This document shows, piece by piece, positions 1-13,131 of a DNA stretch of 64,000 bases (the first letter of the stretch is position 1; each line of letters starts with the position of its first letter). Below the pieces are notes generated by a model. The model was not told where the DNA came from and did not search any database. It saw nothing but the letters and a program-made list of their open reading frames with translations. The stretch lies in assembly GCA_047601745.1 (NCBI GenBank), contig JASGIS010000001.1, positions 434,001 to 498,000 on the forward strand, written 5' to 3'. The DNA is from JAKPAM01 sp047601745 (lineage in GTDB: Bacteria; Pseudomonadota; Gammaproteobacteria; Burkholderiales; Burkholderiaceae_E). Both the position numbers and the translations under genes were made by a program.

Positions 1-290
1 TAATTGACGAAACCTTCGAGCAGATACTTGAACAGGTCCTCGTAGGCCTGGGCGGGCAAGGCCGCCCGATCACCGCCCTCCATCTGCGCCAGCAACTGGG
101 CGCGCGTCACGCCGGTCGGTTCGACCGCCGACACCCGCTGCGACCAGCCCGGCACGCCGCGCATCTCGCGCAGAACGAACAATCCCGCCACTGCGAGCAC
201 CGCCGCCACGGACAAGGCGGCAACGATACCCTTGCGCCACGGTCGAGGAGGATGGCTACGAGTCGGAGTGATTGGTAATGCTGCTGCCAA
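1..290 (-). CDS. Membrane-anchored protein, N-terminal part (runs off the left edge)
   Basis: This is an open frame on the minus strand, with 96 residues visible before the window ends. I chose a TTG start at 288-290 because a GAGG ribosome site lies 5 bases before it and a TAA stop lies just upstream in the same frame. There is no ATG that fits. Residues 1-20 are basic and proline-rich, residues about 22-40 are one hydrophobic membrane segment, and the rest is soluble, ending in an acidic helix-like stretch. The layout suggests a single-pass inner-membrane protein with its bulk in the periplasm. I do not recognise a family, and the missing C-terminus would decide it. Confidence 0.5.
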   Translation of the reverse strand, partial: MAAALPITPTRSHPPRPWRKGIVAALSVAAVLAVAGLFVLREMRGVPGWSQRVSAVEPTGVTRAQLLAQMEGGDRAALPAQAYEDLFKYLLEGFVN

Positions 291-1045
291 TTGAACCTCA
301 ATCCATTAGATGCTCGCCGCCATCGTGACGGTCAGCGCCTCGCCTCTCTAAGATGACGAGTGCAAGCGTCGACTTGTTATCGACTCTGTTTCCGAACGGT
401 TTCTGCACGAAAAAAACGTGGGAACGACCGTCGGCCGAACCGGCATTCGCGGTCTTGCACCGCAAGCAAGTCCCGGTCCGCTCCGGTGCGCAAGCCTTAC
501 GGCGACACCTCCCGGCCGACTTGTCGCGGGGATCCATCGAGGGAATGATCGGTGTCCTGCGCTGACGAACGGGATGCTAGCAGAGCCCCCATACGAGGAG
601 TTCAGCAGATCGACGAACCAACGTGAATCCGAACTTTAGCCTGCAATTTCCGCTTGGGCGAGGGTTTTTGGAAACGCGGCGGGAATTTTGTCGACACATT
701 TCCGGCGATTCAATCACTAAACGTTCTAATCCCGGCGGGGCTAAGCTGATTCCGGCCCGGATGGGTAACCCCAATCGACCGTTCGTCGGCCCGAATCGAC
801 CGTCGATCCCATCCAGCCAAGCCACCGCCGCTGAACGAAGGTCGTTGGCAGGCATCGGCTCCTTGCGTACCGACCGACGGCCGAAAACCGCCGATCTGTG
901 CACTAAAGCCGACGAAATTGCATGGCGTAACCACCGTCTTTTCGAGCACCGATTGCTCGATCCTTCATCGAAAATCGGAAAACATGACACTTTGTTCCGG
1001 GCGGCCTTCGTGACGATCGCCGCCTTCGAACCAGGAGCGCCCTCG
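291..1045. other. Intergenic region without a recognisable gene
   Basis: Frames here lack the strong G/C third-position bias seen in every solid gene of the window, so the open frames on both strands look accidental. The stretch must hold the promoters of the leftward membrane protein and the rightward alanine-rich protein, but I see no convincing -35/-10 pair, terminator or repeat. Base composition looks less GC-rich than in the flanking genes. Confidence 0.5.
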
Positions 1046-2014
<969 letters not shown>

Positions 2015-2177
2015 TAGCGGCAATCCGATGCCGAATCGCGACGACGACGGCCGACAAACCGATCGACAGCGACGAACAAGGGCGCTGCACGCCCTCTATT
2101 CGAACCTTGCCCGGCGCTCAAGTTTCGGACAATCGAGACTTGAGTCCGTCGATCACGGCGGCCTCGACCATCCGGCA

Positions 2178-2241
2178 CCGAATGGCATTCGGTACGCCGA
2201 CCCGACACCTCGCGTCGGGCAAGACGGTTTCACGACCGTCT
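2178..2241 (+). other. Three consecutive hairpins upstream of the small gene at 2276
   Basis: Three inverted repeats follow each other: 2178-2192 (CCGAATG/CATTCGG, one-base centre), 2201-2219 (CCCGAC/GTCGGG) and 2222-2241 (AGACGGT/ACCGTCT, six-base loop). None has a T-run, so they are not classic intrinsic terminators. They lie 35 bases before a start codon and could be a structured leader or an end signal for the gene ending at 2014. Confidence 0.5.
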
Positions 2242-2275
2242 GAGTCCCGAGCGAACGCACCAGGGAAGATTCGCG

Positions 2276-2590
2276 ATGCAAATATTCAATGCAGTCTCGA
2301 ACTACCGTGCGCTCTATGCGCAAACCGGCAAGGTTCTGGACAGTCAAGCGTCGTCGGCCAGTCATCAGCAAGGATCGTCGGGCAACGAATCGAACAGTCA
2401 CGTCCTTCCGCCGGACAACCGCCCAGCGAAACCGTCACCATCCGAAACCGATCGGGTCACGATCTCGGAGGCCGCGCGCCGGGCCGCCGCACAAGCCGAA
2501 GAACAACGCAAGCGGCCGGTCGACGATCACGCCGCGCCGACGCGCAGCGTTTCCGATCACTACCACCCCGGCGCCGTCGATCCGGCCTGA
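2276..2590 (+). CDS. Small hydrophilic protein of unknown function (104 aa)
   Basis: The ATG follows a GGGAAG ribosome-site-like stretch. The N-terminal 20 residues (MQIFNAVSNYRALYAQTGKV) look helical. A Ser/Gln/Asn/Pro-rich linker follows, then the segment SETDRVTISEAARRAAAQAE around residues 56-75, and a charged tail. The DRVTISEAA-type segment resembles short motifs seen in many small flagellar or anti-sigma-like proteins, but that is a weak similarity and not an assignment. There is no signal peptide, no membrane segment and no cysteine. It is the last gene before the terminator of the oppositely oriented rRNA operon. Confidence 0.5.
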   Translation: MQIFNAVSNYRALYAQTGKVLDSQASSASHQQGSSGNESNSHVLPPDNRPAKPSPSETDRVTISEAARRAAAQAEEQRKRPVDDHAAPTRSVSDHYHPGAVDPA

Positions 2591-2737
2591 AACCGCCAAC
2601 CTGGCCTGAAGACTTCGGCACGGCCTGAATGCGCTCGCCGGCGCGCTCGGCGAGTGCAGCGGAAACGGGAGTTGGCAGAGCTCGCGGGAGCGCTGTTAGA
2701 ACTCGCAGATCCGAGAAAAAACCGAGGAGAGAAAAGC

Positions 2738-2768
2738 AAAAAGGCCACCCTTGAGGGGTGGCCTTTTT
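2738..2768 (-). terminator. rRNA operon intrinsic terminator (bidirectional)
   Basis: A perfect 13-bp stem (AAAAAGGCCACCC paired with GGGTGGCCTTTTT) with a 5-base loop starts 9 bases past the 3' end of 5S. It has a U-run on either strand, so it can end both the leftward rRNA transcript and any rightward transcript from the small genes. Confidence 0.9.
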
Positions 2769-2776
2769 TAGGGGAT

Positions 2777-2892
2777 TGCCTGACGATGACCTACTTTCAC
2801 ACGCGAATGCGCACTATCATCGGCGCGGCAGCGTTTCACGGTCCTGTTCGGGATGGGAAGGGGTGGTTCCACTGCGCTATGGTCGTCAGGCA
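2777..2892 (-). rRNA. rrf: 5S ribosomal RNA
   Basis: The minus strand begins TGCCTGACGACCATAG, contains the conserved CCGAAC segment, and ends with the complementary GTCAGGCA arm. At about 116 bases it has normal length, and it lies downstream of 23S as the last gene of the operon. Ends are estimated from the terminal helix. Confidence 0.93.
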
Positions 2893-3065
2893 TAACTTGT
2901 TGCCTGGTCGCGATACGGCTGCGGCCAAGCCAATTCAGCAAGATGAGTCGGTTGAGACTGCGATACAACGGGTGCCGACGCTTCGGTCGACACGATCAAT
3001 CAGACAATCAAAGCTGACTTTCGTCTTGATCGAGCCACTCAGGATGGCCGATCGAGCAAAGTTAT

Positions 3066-5945
<2,880 letters not shown>

Positions 5946-6119
5946 CTATAACTTTGCCGACTGACAGCGCTGACACACCATCAATCGAAAGAGCCAAGTC
6001 AACGTTAATTGCCGTAATCTCAGTTTTCTTCTCTATTCGAGAACTGGATTTGTTGTGTATGCAATCACAACCCGTATCCAAATCTAAAAAGACTTAAATA
6101 CGTTACTCATCTTGCGAAT

Positions 6120-6131
6120 TGTTAAAGAACA
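6120..6131 (-). promoter_or_regulatory. boxA antitermination site in the 16S-23S spacer
   Basis: The minus strand reads TGTTCTTTAACA, one base different from the canonical boxA TGCTCTTTAACA. It lies between tRNA-Ala and 23S, where a second boxA is usual, and should load the Nus antitermination complex before 23S. The rest of the 335-base spacer (5946-6280) shows no gene. Confidence 0.75.
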
Positions 6132-6280
6132 ACGTCACCAAGGTGACGCGCAAGCCGTCGGTCTCCCAATCGCTTGCGCCTCACCTCGAATCACCATCTG
6201 AACAACCGAACCTCGACGCCCCTGCACCACCAACCCACCACGAAGGACTGTTACCGCTTTCCTTCGCCGTGTAAAAATCC

Positions 6281-6356
6281 TGGTGGAGGTGAACGGGATC
6301 GAACCGATGACCCCCTGCTTGCAAAGCAGGTGCTCTCCCAGCTGAGCTACACCCCC
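6281..6356 (-). tRNA. tRNA-Ala (anticodon TGC)
   Basis: This is a 76-base cloverleaf on the minus strand with acceptor arm GGGGGTG/CACCTCC, the anticodon loop CTTTGCAAG, the T-loop segment GGTTCGATCCC and an encoded CCA end. It is the standard second spacer tRNA of a betaproteobacterial rRNA operon. Confidence 0.97.
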
Positions 6357-6366
6357 GTCATACTCT

Positions 6367-6443
6367 TGGTGGGTCTGGATGGATTCGAACCATCGACCCC
6401 CGCCTTATCAAGACGGTGCTCTAACCGACTGAGCTACAGACCC
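6367..6443 (-). tRNA. tRNA-Ile (anticodon GAT)
   Basis: This is a 77-base tRNA on the minus strand with acceptor GGGTCTG/CAGACCC, anticodon GAT in the CTTGATAAG loop, T-arm GGTTCGAATCC and an encoded CCA. It sits 10 bases upstream of tRNA-Ala in transcription order, directly after 16S. Confidence 0.97.
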
Positions 6444-6565
6444 CGTGTTCCTGCCCGGGACCGCTTCGTCGATTCGCTTGCTCGGGGCTTCTAACCACCC
6501 CTTCAGACAATGATCTGACGAACAACCGATAAGTGTGGACGTTTGAAACTCAGAACCCTCTCTTG

Positions 6566-8096
<1,531 letters not shown>

Positions 8097-8352
8097 GATC
8101 TTTTGGTTTGTCTTTCGACATGGCCTTCGAGCTTCCCCGAAGACCTGCTCAATACGGAATCGACGTTCGTGGCATCCTCATCCGACCAGCCTTGCGACTG
8201 ACCAGACTCCGATACCTAGAACTATCCGTGTGAGCATTTGGTTTTTCTTGAGCCACTACGACACTTCGCCCACCAGGCTCGCGCCTGATCTGCTATCGTG
8301 TCGCAGCGGTTGGCTCATCGCCCCAAACGCCCACACTTATCGGTTGTTCAAT

Positions 8353-8364
8353 TGTTAAAGAGCA
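8353..8364 (-). promoter_or_regulatory. boxA in the rRNA leader (downstream of P2)
   Basis: The minus strand carries the exact canonical boxA TGCTCTTTAACA, followed by ATTGAAC. It lies about 80 bases after the predicted P2 start and about 255 bases before 16S. The 8097-8352 leader itself holds no gene. Confidence 0.85.
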
Positions 8365-8452
8365 TCTGCTGATCACCGCCGCGCCGTCTTGCTGCCGAAG
8401 CCTTCGCTTCGTTTGCTGCGTCGCTGCGTTTCGTCATCAGCACAGAAGCGAG

Positions 8453-8481
8453 ATTATGTCGCTTCTTTTTCTGCTCGTCAA
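8453..8481 (-). promoter_or_regulatory. rRNA operon promoter P2
   Basis: On the minus strand a -35 TTGACG (8476-8481) is separated by 17 bases from a -10 CATAAT (8453-8458). This is close to the sigma-70 consensus, and the direction and position fit the 16S gene. It predicts a start near 8446. Confidence 0.75.
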
Positions 8482-8769
8482 GTCAACTCGCTTCGCTTCG
8501 TCCAGCACACCGACATTCCGCCTACATCCCTCCCGTCTCCAGCCTTCTACGGCCAGACCCGACAAGAACCCCGCTTCGCACCGCTTTCGCCGTACGCGCG
8601 CCAGGCAAATCCCGATGTCCCTTCCGACCCCCGCGTGCTCGCTTTTTTGCGCGCCCGCCGGATCCGAAACCCATCGACTCGACCCTCGCCCCACCTCGAC
8701 ACGCTTGCGCCTGAGCGCAATCGCCAGCCGCACCCTTTCGGGCAGGCCGTCGTGCCGGTGAAGCAAGAC

Positions 8770-8781
8770 TGTTAAAGAGCA
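8770..8781 (-). promoter_or_regulatory. Second leader boxA (downstream of P1)
   Basis: A second exact TGCTCTTTAACA occurs 417 bases upstream of the first one. It begins only about 10 bases after the predicted -10 of P1, so it would lie at the very 5' end of that transcript. Confidence 0.75.
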
Positions 8782-8790
8782 GAGCCAAAG

Positions 8791-8820
8791 ACTATAGCAC
8801 AACCGTTTTTAGATCCGCAA
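8791..8820 (-). promoter_or_regulatory. Candidate rRNA operon promoter P1
   Basis: On the minus strand -35 TTGCGG (8815-8820) and -10 TATAGT (8791-8796) are 18 bases apart and point toward 16S. The -35 matches consensus only in part. Together with P2 this gives the tandem-promoter layout common for rRNA operons. From here to 9117 I see no gene, only the upstream region shared with the rightward dehydrogenase. Confidence 0.55.
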
Positions 8821-9117
8821 GCGAAAAGCTCGAACAAGCTGGCGAAGCGCTCGGCAGAGTGTGCGAATCGATGGCGACAGCGCCGTACGCGAGCGGAGAC
8901 CGCTGTGGCGGCGGACCCGCTGCGAGAGGCGTCGGCTATCGCACGCAGCAGGTAGCGGAGGCGGACTCCCGACTCCCGACGACGATTGGCGGCAAGATAC
9001 CCGCTGCATACGGATCGGCGGCAGGAAGACGGCTGCACCTGACTTAAAGAACATGAAGAACAGGCGGCTGTACCAGGGGGCTGCACGTAGAACCAAAGAA
9101 CCAGAGAAGGAGAACGC

Positions 9118-10278
9118 ATGCACACGCATCATTGGCCCGCCCAGCAACGCGTGCACACCGGGCACGGCGCGATCGACGAAGCGCTGCCTTCCGAGCTGGG
9201 CCGTCTCGGCTGGCAGCGCGTGCTGCTGGTCACGACGCGCTCGCTGCGCGACGGTCCGCTGTTCTCGCGGGTCGAACGGGCGATCGGAGAGCGGCTGCGC
9301 GGTGCGGTCGACGGCATCCCCGCGCATTCGCCGATCGATTCGGTGACGGCGCTCGTCGATCGATGCCGGCGCGAATCGGTCGACGGGCTCGTCGCGCTCG
9401 GCGGCGGCTCGGTCATCGATGCCTGCAAAGGCGTGCTGCTCGCGCTCAACGGCGGTCTCGGCGACGGGCGACTATCGGCCGCCACACTGCTTGCAGCGTC
9501 GAATCCGCGCGTCAGCGAATGGCCGGACCGACGGCAAACGCGGATGATCGCCATTCCAACCACTCTGTCGGCCGCCGAGTTCACGTCGTTCTGCGGCATC
9601 ACCGATACGCAGGCGCAGCGCAAGCTCGCGCTCGGCCACCCGTCGATGATCCCGATCAGCGTGATCCAGGACCCGACGGCGACGGTCTCGACGCCGGCCC
9701 GGCTGCTGCTGTCGACGGGCGCCCGGTCGGTCGATCACGCGATCGAGGGGTTCTGCGCGATCAACGCGACGCCGTTCAGCGATGCGACCGCCGTCGAGGC
9801 GGGCCGCCGTCTGTTCGACGCCCTGCCCGCGCTGACGAACGCCGATGCGTCGGCGCCGGCCCGCACCGACGCGCAGGCCGGCGCCTGGCTGTCGATCCAG
9901 GGGCGGGCCAACGGCGTCGCGCACGGCGCCAGCCATGGCATCGGCTATCTGCTCGGTGCGGCCTTCGGCGTGCCGCACGGCGAAACCTCGTGCGTGATGC
10001 TCCCGGCCGTGCTGCGCTGGAATGCGTCGGTCAACGCCGATCGCCAGGCCGCGATGCGACACCGGCTCGATCTGCCATCCGATGCGACGCTGGCGACGCA
10101 CGTCGAGAACCTGTTCGCGTCGCTCGGACTGCCGACGCGCCTGTCGCAGGTCGGCGTGACACGCGCCGAATTCGATCGACTGACGGACCTGTACGACGGC
10201 AGCGGCCCGATCGCCACGAATCCGCGCGCGGTCCGCGGGCGCGACGATCTGCTGGAAATTCTGGATTTGGCGGCCTGA
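9118..10278 (+). CDS. Iron-containing alcohol dehydrogenase, maleylacetate-reductase-like
   Basis: This 386-residue NAD(P)-dependent oxidoreductase has the fold of group III (iron-type) alcohol dehydrogenases. The ATG follows a strong AAGGAGA site. The N-terminal nucleotide-binding half carries the family GGGSVID motif (residues about 98-104). The C-terminal all-helical half has the metal-ligand region VDHAIEG, then GVAHGASHGIGYLLG and GVPHGE, whose histidines bind the metal. The missing long N-terminal extension and the general layout are closer to maleylacetate reductases than to propanediol or butanol dehydrogenases. No ring-cleavage gene sits nearby, so the substrate is open. It stands alone, convergent with the TetR gene. 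Confidence 0.85.
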   Translation: MHTHHWPAQQRVHTGHGAIDEALPSELGRLGWQRVLLVTTRSLRDGPLFSRVERAIGERLRGAVDGIPAHSPIDSVTALVDRCRRESVDGLVALGGGSVIDACKGVLLALNGGLGDGRLSAATLLAASNPRVSEWPDRRQTRMIAIPTTLSAAEFTSFCGITDTQAQRKLALGHPSMIPISVIQDPTATVSTPARLLLSTGARSVDHAIEGFCAINATPFSDATAVEAGRRLFDALPALTNADASAPARTDAQAGAWLSIQGRANGVAHGASHGIGYLLGAAFGVPHGETSCVMLPAVLRWNASVNADRQAAMRHRLDLPSDATLATHVENLFASLGLPTRLSQVGVTRAEFDRLTDLYDGSGPIATNPRAVRGRDDLLEILDLAA

Positions 10279-10344
10279 GGCACCGCACCGGTGACACCGC
10301 ACCGGCGACATCAGAACCGCCGGCATCGGCCCCCGCTGTGCCCG

Positions 10345-10354
10345 CCCCCCCCCC
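10345..10354. repeat. C10 homopolymer touching the tetR stop codon
   Basis: Ten consecutive C on the plus strand end immediately before the reverse-strand stop codon (10355-10357) of the TetR gene. The run lies outside both convergent coding regions, so slippage here would not change either protein. Confidence 0.9.
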
Positions 10355-11098
10355 TCAAGCGACGACTTCCGCCCCCGGATCGATCCCGACGAAGCGATCA
10401 GCGGGGCGCGGCCCATCGAGGCGGTCCCGCAATCGCCGCGCCCCCTGCACGGACAGCACGCTGCGCATCGCGCCGCGCGCCAGTTCCCAGGCGATCGCAT
10501 CGACGTCGTCATCGATCTGCCCGGGCTTCGGGCGATACCAGACGGTCGCCCAGTTCAGCACGCCGAAGAACGGCTTGGTCGACAACCGGCGCGGCACCGC
10601 GACGAAATCGCCGGTCTCGATCCCCGCGGCGATCACGTTGGCGAACATCTGCTCGTACGCGTCGCGCATCGCGATGATCGTGTGCAGCACCGTCGCGTGG
10701 CGGGCGGCCGCCGCGCCGAGCAGGTGGCGCTCGAGCCCCTGCACCGCGACCTTCTGCATCGTCATGTCGTGCAGCAGGACCCGGGCATGCCGGAAAGCCA
10801 TGTCCAGCAGCTGGTGCGCGGGATCGGGATCGGCATCGCCGTCAGCCAGCGGACAGACCTGATCGGCGATCAGCCGCATCGCGGCGATCTGCACGTCGAA
10901 GAACAGGTCGGCCTTGCTTCGGTAGTAGTGGTAGATCCGGCCCTTGGTCGCTCCCAGGCGGTCGGCGACCGCATCGATCGACGTGGCCGCGTAGCCGAAC
11001 TCGGTGAACAGTTCGGCAGCCGCATGCAGGACGTCCTCGCGCCCCTCGAGGCCGGTGCCGGGCCGCAGCGAGGACGAGCGTTCGACGGCGAACTTCAT
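10355..11098 (-). CDS. TetR/AcrR family transcriptional regulator
   Basis: The 247-residue protein starts at the ATG at 11096-11098. The frame is open much further upstream but loses protein-like character. Residues about 20-65 are a TetR helix-turn-helix with the typical run GREDVLHAAAELFTEFGYAA, then ATSIDAVADRLGATKGRIYHY. The remaining helical C-terminal domain would bind a ligand and form the dimer. Such regulators with the IYHYYRSKADLF ending often control fatty-acid or acyl-CoA genes. That would fit the hydratase and thioesterase genes further along the same strand, but no shared operator is evident. The start codon overlaps the stop of a short upstream frame (ATGA). Confidence 0.9.
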   Translation of the reverse strand: MKFAVERSSSLRPGTGLEGREDVLHAAAELFTEFGYAATSIDAVADRLGATKGRIYHYYRSKADLFFDVQIAAMRLIADQVCPLADGDADPDPAHQLLDMAFRHARVLLHDMTMQKVAVQGLERHLLGAAAARHATVLHTIIAMRDAYEQMFANVIAAGIETGDFVAVPRRLSTKPFFGVLNWATVWYRPKPGQIDDDVDAIAWELARGAMRSVLSVQGARRLRDRLDGPRPADRFVGIDPGAEVVA

Positions 11099-11445
11099 GG
11101 AATCAGGCGAGAGAAGATGGGAACGAGCCGGGCGGATGAGGACCGGAAGACCGGGCGCGGAACGGACGGGAACGGACGCCTGCCGCCGCGAGTCGTCCGG
11201 AAGCGGATCCGGTCGGGAGGACAGGGAAAACGCCGGCGCGTCGCGTCGCGGAAGCGGCGGAAAACGACGACGGCGGCGACAGTGAAACCGGGCACGACAA
11301 CGAAAGCAATGGCGCGCATGCCCAAAGCGCAATAGCCAGCCAGACGCGGAATCGCCTGCGAACGCCCGGCACGAAACCCTCTTCGATGAAGACGGCCTGC
11401 CGGGCGCCGCAACCGACCGCCGCGCGAGGCGTGGCTTTGCAGCAT
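11095..11445 (-). CDS. Questionable short Arg-rich frame coupled to tetR
   Basis: A very strong ribosome site (GGAGGA, then nine bases, then ATG) precedes a 116-residue frame whose TGA stop overlaps the tetR ATG as ATGA. That arrangement suggests real translational coupling. The product is unusually rich in Arg and Pro, with one hydrophobic stretch (residues about 48-65), and matches nothing I know. An alternative is that the ribosome site belongs to a decayed gene. The rest of the 11099-11625 gap shows a short palindrome (CTACC-G-GGTAG at 11584-11594) that could be an operator, and nothing else. Confidence 0.3.
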   Translation of the reverse strand: MLQSHASRGGRLRRPAGRLHRRGFRAGRSQAIPRLAGYCALGMRAIAFVVVPGFTVAAVVVFRRFRDATRRRFPCPPDRIRFRTTRGGRRPFPSVPRPVFRSSSARLVPIFSRLIP

Positions 11446-11625
11446 TTTTTTGTCTCCTCCAGCCCGTGGTAGGGCGGCGATCGAGCATCGACAGGACCGG
11501 GCGCTTGACCCTTTTCCATCCACCGAGCGTTTGGCCCGGCGGCGACCGTCTCGATCACCAACCTCCTGAACCGTTGGCGGCATACTACCGGGTAGGTTGG
11601 CCGAGAATCAACCCCGGGGAATCAC

Positions 11626-12606
11626 CTATCGGGGTGAGCCGACGAACGCCGACCCGCCGGTGCCGGCGCGGTGACGCTTCGCCTTGTCCGGCGGCTCGAC
11701 GTGGATCGTCACGCGCGCGCCGTCGATCGCTTCGCGCAGCGCGGCTTCGATGCGGTCGCAGATCGCATGCGCGTCGCCGACCCGCATCCCGGCATCGACG
11801 ACCAGATGCAACTGGATGAACGTCGTATGGCCGGCGATGCGCACGCGCACGTCGTGGTACTCGATCGCGCCGTGCGACGACTCGTCGAGCACCCGGCCGA
11901 TCGTGTCGAGCACCTCGGGCGGCGGCGCAGCGTCCATCAGCGCGTCGGCCGACGAGCGGACCAGCTTCCAGCCGACCCACAGGATGTTGACCGCCACGGC
12001 CGCCGCCAGCAGCGGATCCAGCACCCACCAGCCGGTCAGCCTGACCAGCACGATGCCGATCACCACGCCGACCGAGGTCCACACGTCGGTGAACAGGTGG
12101 CGGGCATCGGCGACGAGCGCCGGCGACCGCAGACGGGAACCGGCGCGCATCAGTACGAACGCCCAGCCGGCGTTGAGCACCGAGGCGACGATGTTGACCG
12201 CCATGCCCAGCCCGATGTCGCCATAGGCGCGCGGCTGGACCAGGCCATGCCAGGCCTCGCCGAGGATGCTGAACGCGGCGACGATGATCAGCGCGCCTTC
12301 GAAGCTGGCGGACAGGTATTCGGCCTTGGAATGGCCGAACGGGTGGTTGGCGTCGGCCGGCAGCGCGCCGACACGGATCGCGATCGCGGCGCCGACGGCG
12401 GCGACGATGTTGACGATCGATTCGAGCGCGTCCGAATACAGCGCCACGCTGCCGCTCACGCGCCAGGCGCCCCACTTCAGCGCGAACACCAGCACGCCGA
12501 TGACCGCGGTGCCCCAGGCCAGGCGCGCGGCACTCGAACCCGATGCGCGCGCCGCCGCGGGCGCCGGCGGGCTCGATCCGGCCGAGTCGGGACTGGTGCC
12601 GCTCAT
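11626..12606 (-). CDS. Cation diffusion facilitator (CDF) family metal efflux transporter
   Basis: The 326-residue protein exports divalent metal ions (zinc, iron, cobalt or manganese type) across the inner membrane by proton exchange. Six membrane segments span residues about 28-215. The first membrane metal site is visible as YSDALES and the second as DARHLFTD. The loop motif HPFGHSKAEY follows the second segment, and the cytoplasmic ferredoxin-like domain (from about 225) carries conserved histidines (HDVRVRIAGH, HLVVD). Metal choice cannot be read with confidence, although two Asp/His-Asp pairs favour zinc or iron. It ends 16 bases after the start of the same-strand thioesterase gene region and may share its transcript. 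Confidence 0.88.
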   Translation of the reverse strand: MSGTSPDSAGSSPPAPAAARASGSSAARLAWGTAVIGVLVFALKWGAWRVSGSVALYSDALESIVNIVAAVGAAIAIRVGALPADANHPFGHSKAEYLSASFEGALIIVAAFSILGEAWHGLVQPRAYGDIGLGMAVNIVASVLNAGWAFVLMRAGSRLRSPALVADARHLFTDVWTSVGVVIGIVLVRLTGWWVLDPLLAAAVAVNILWVGWKLVRSSADALMDAAPPPEVLDTIGRVLDESSHGAIEYHDVRVRIAGHTTFIQLHLVVDAGMRVGDAHAICDRIEAALREAIDGARVTIHVEPPDKAKRHRAGTGGSAFVGSPR

Positions 12607-12622
12607 CGCAACGGCGGGGGCG

Positions 12623-13108
12623 TCACGAAGCGGCCGCGCCGCGACCGAACAGCTTGCGCAGGTCGACGAGGCCCGGCGCTTCGAGCGGCCCGCCGCGCTT
12701 GAAGATGCCGTTGATCCGCGCGACCAGCGCGCCGTCGGCTTCGACGACGCCCTGCACGAACACCATGTTGCGCGTCACCTTCATCACGTCCGCGCGCCCC
12801 TGCACCCAACTGCCGAGCGGCGCCGGCGCGAGGAAGTCGGTGGTCAGGCTGATCGTCGGAAAGAAGCTGTCGTCCAGGTCGGCCTGCACGCGGGCGGCCA
12901 TCGGCAGCAGCATGTCGGCGAACAGCATCAGCATGCCGCCGTGGCAGACGTCGCGCGGGTTGACGTGGCGCGGTTCGACGCGAAAGCCGAGCACCAGGCG
13001 ATCGTCGTCGCGCCGGCCGTACAGCGGGCCGTTGGGCCCCATGAAACCGCTGCGCATCGGCAGTTCGACGAAGCCGGCGGGAATGAGGGTCGTCAGAGTG
13101 TCGTTCAT
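12623..13108 (-). CDS. PaaI-like hotdog-fold thioesterase
   Basis: This is a 161-residue acyl-CoA thioesterase of the hotdog fold. The start at 13106-13108 gives a normal family length. The signature HVNPRDVCHGGMLMLFADM (residues about 54-72) matches the PaaI/YbgC-type motif in which Asn or His and a downstream acidic residue set up water attack on the thioester. The central helix and the strand TDFLAPAPLGSWVQGRADV complete the fold. It lies 23 bases downstream of an enoyl-CoA hydratase on the same strand, so the two probably act on acyl-CoA intermediates in one operon. The exact acyl chain is unknown. Confidence 0.85.
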   Translation of the reverse strand: MNDTLTTLIPAGFVELPMRSGFMGPNGPLYGRRDDDRLVLGFRVEPRHVNPRDVCHGGMLMLFADMLLPMAARVQADLDDSFFPTISLTTDFLAPAPLGSWVQGRADVMKVTRNMVFVQGVVEADGALVARINGIFKRGGPLEAPGLVDLRKLFGRGAAAS

Positions 13109-13131
13109 CTCGAATTCATCCGTTCGCCGCG

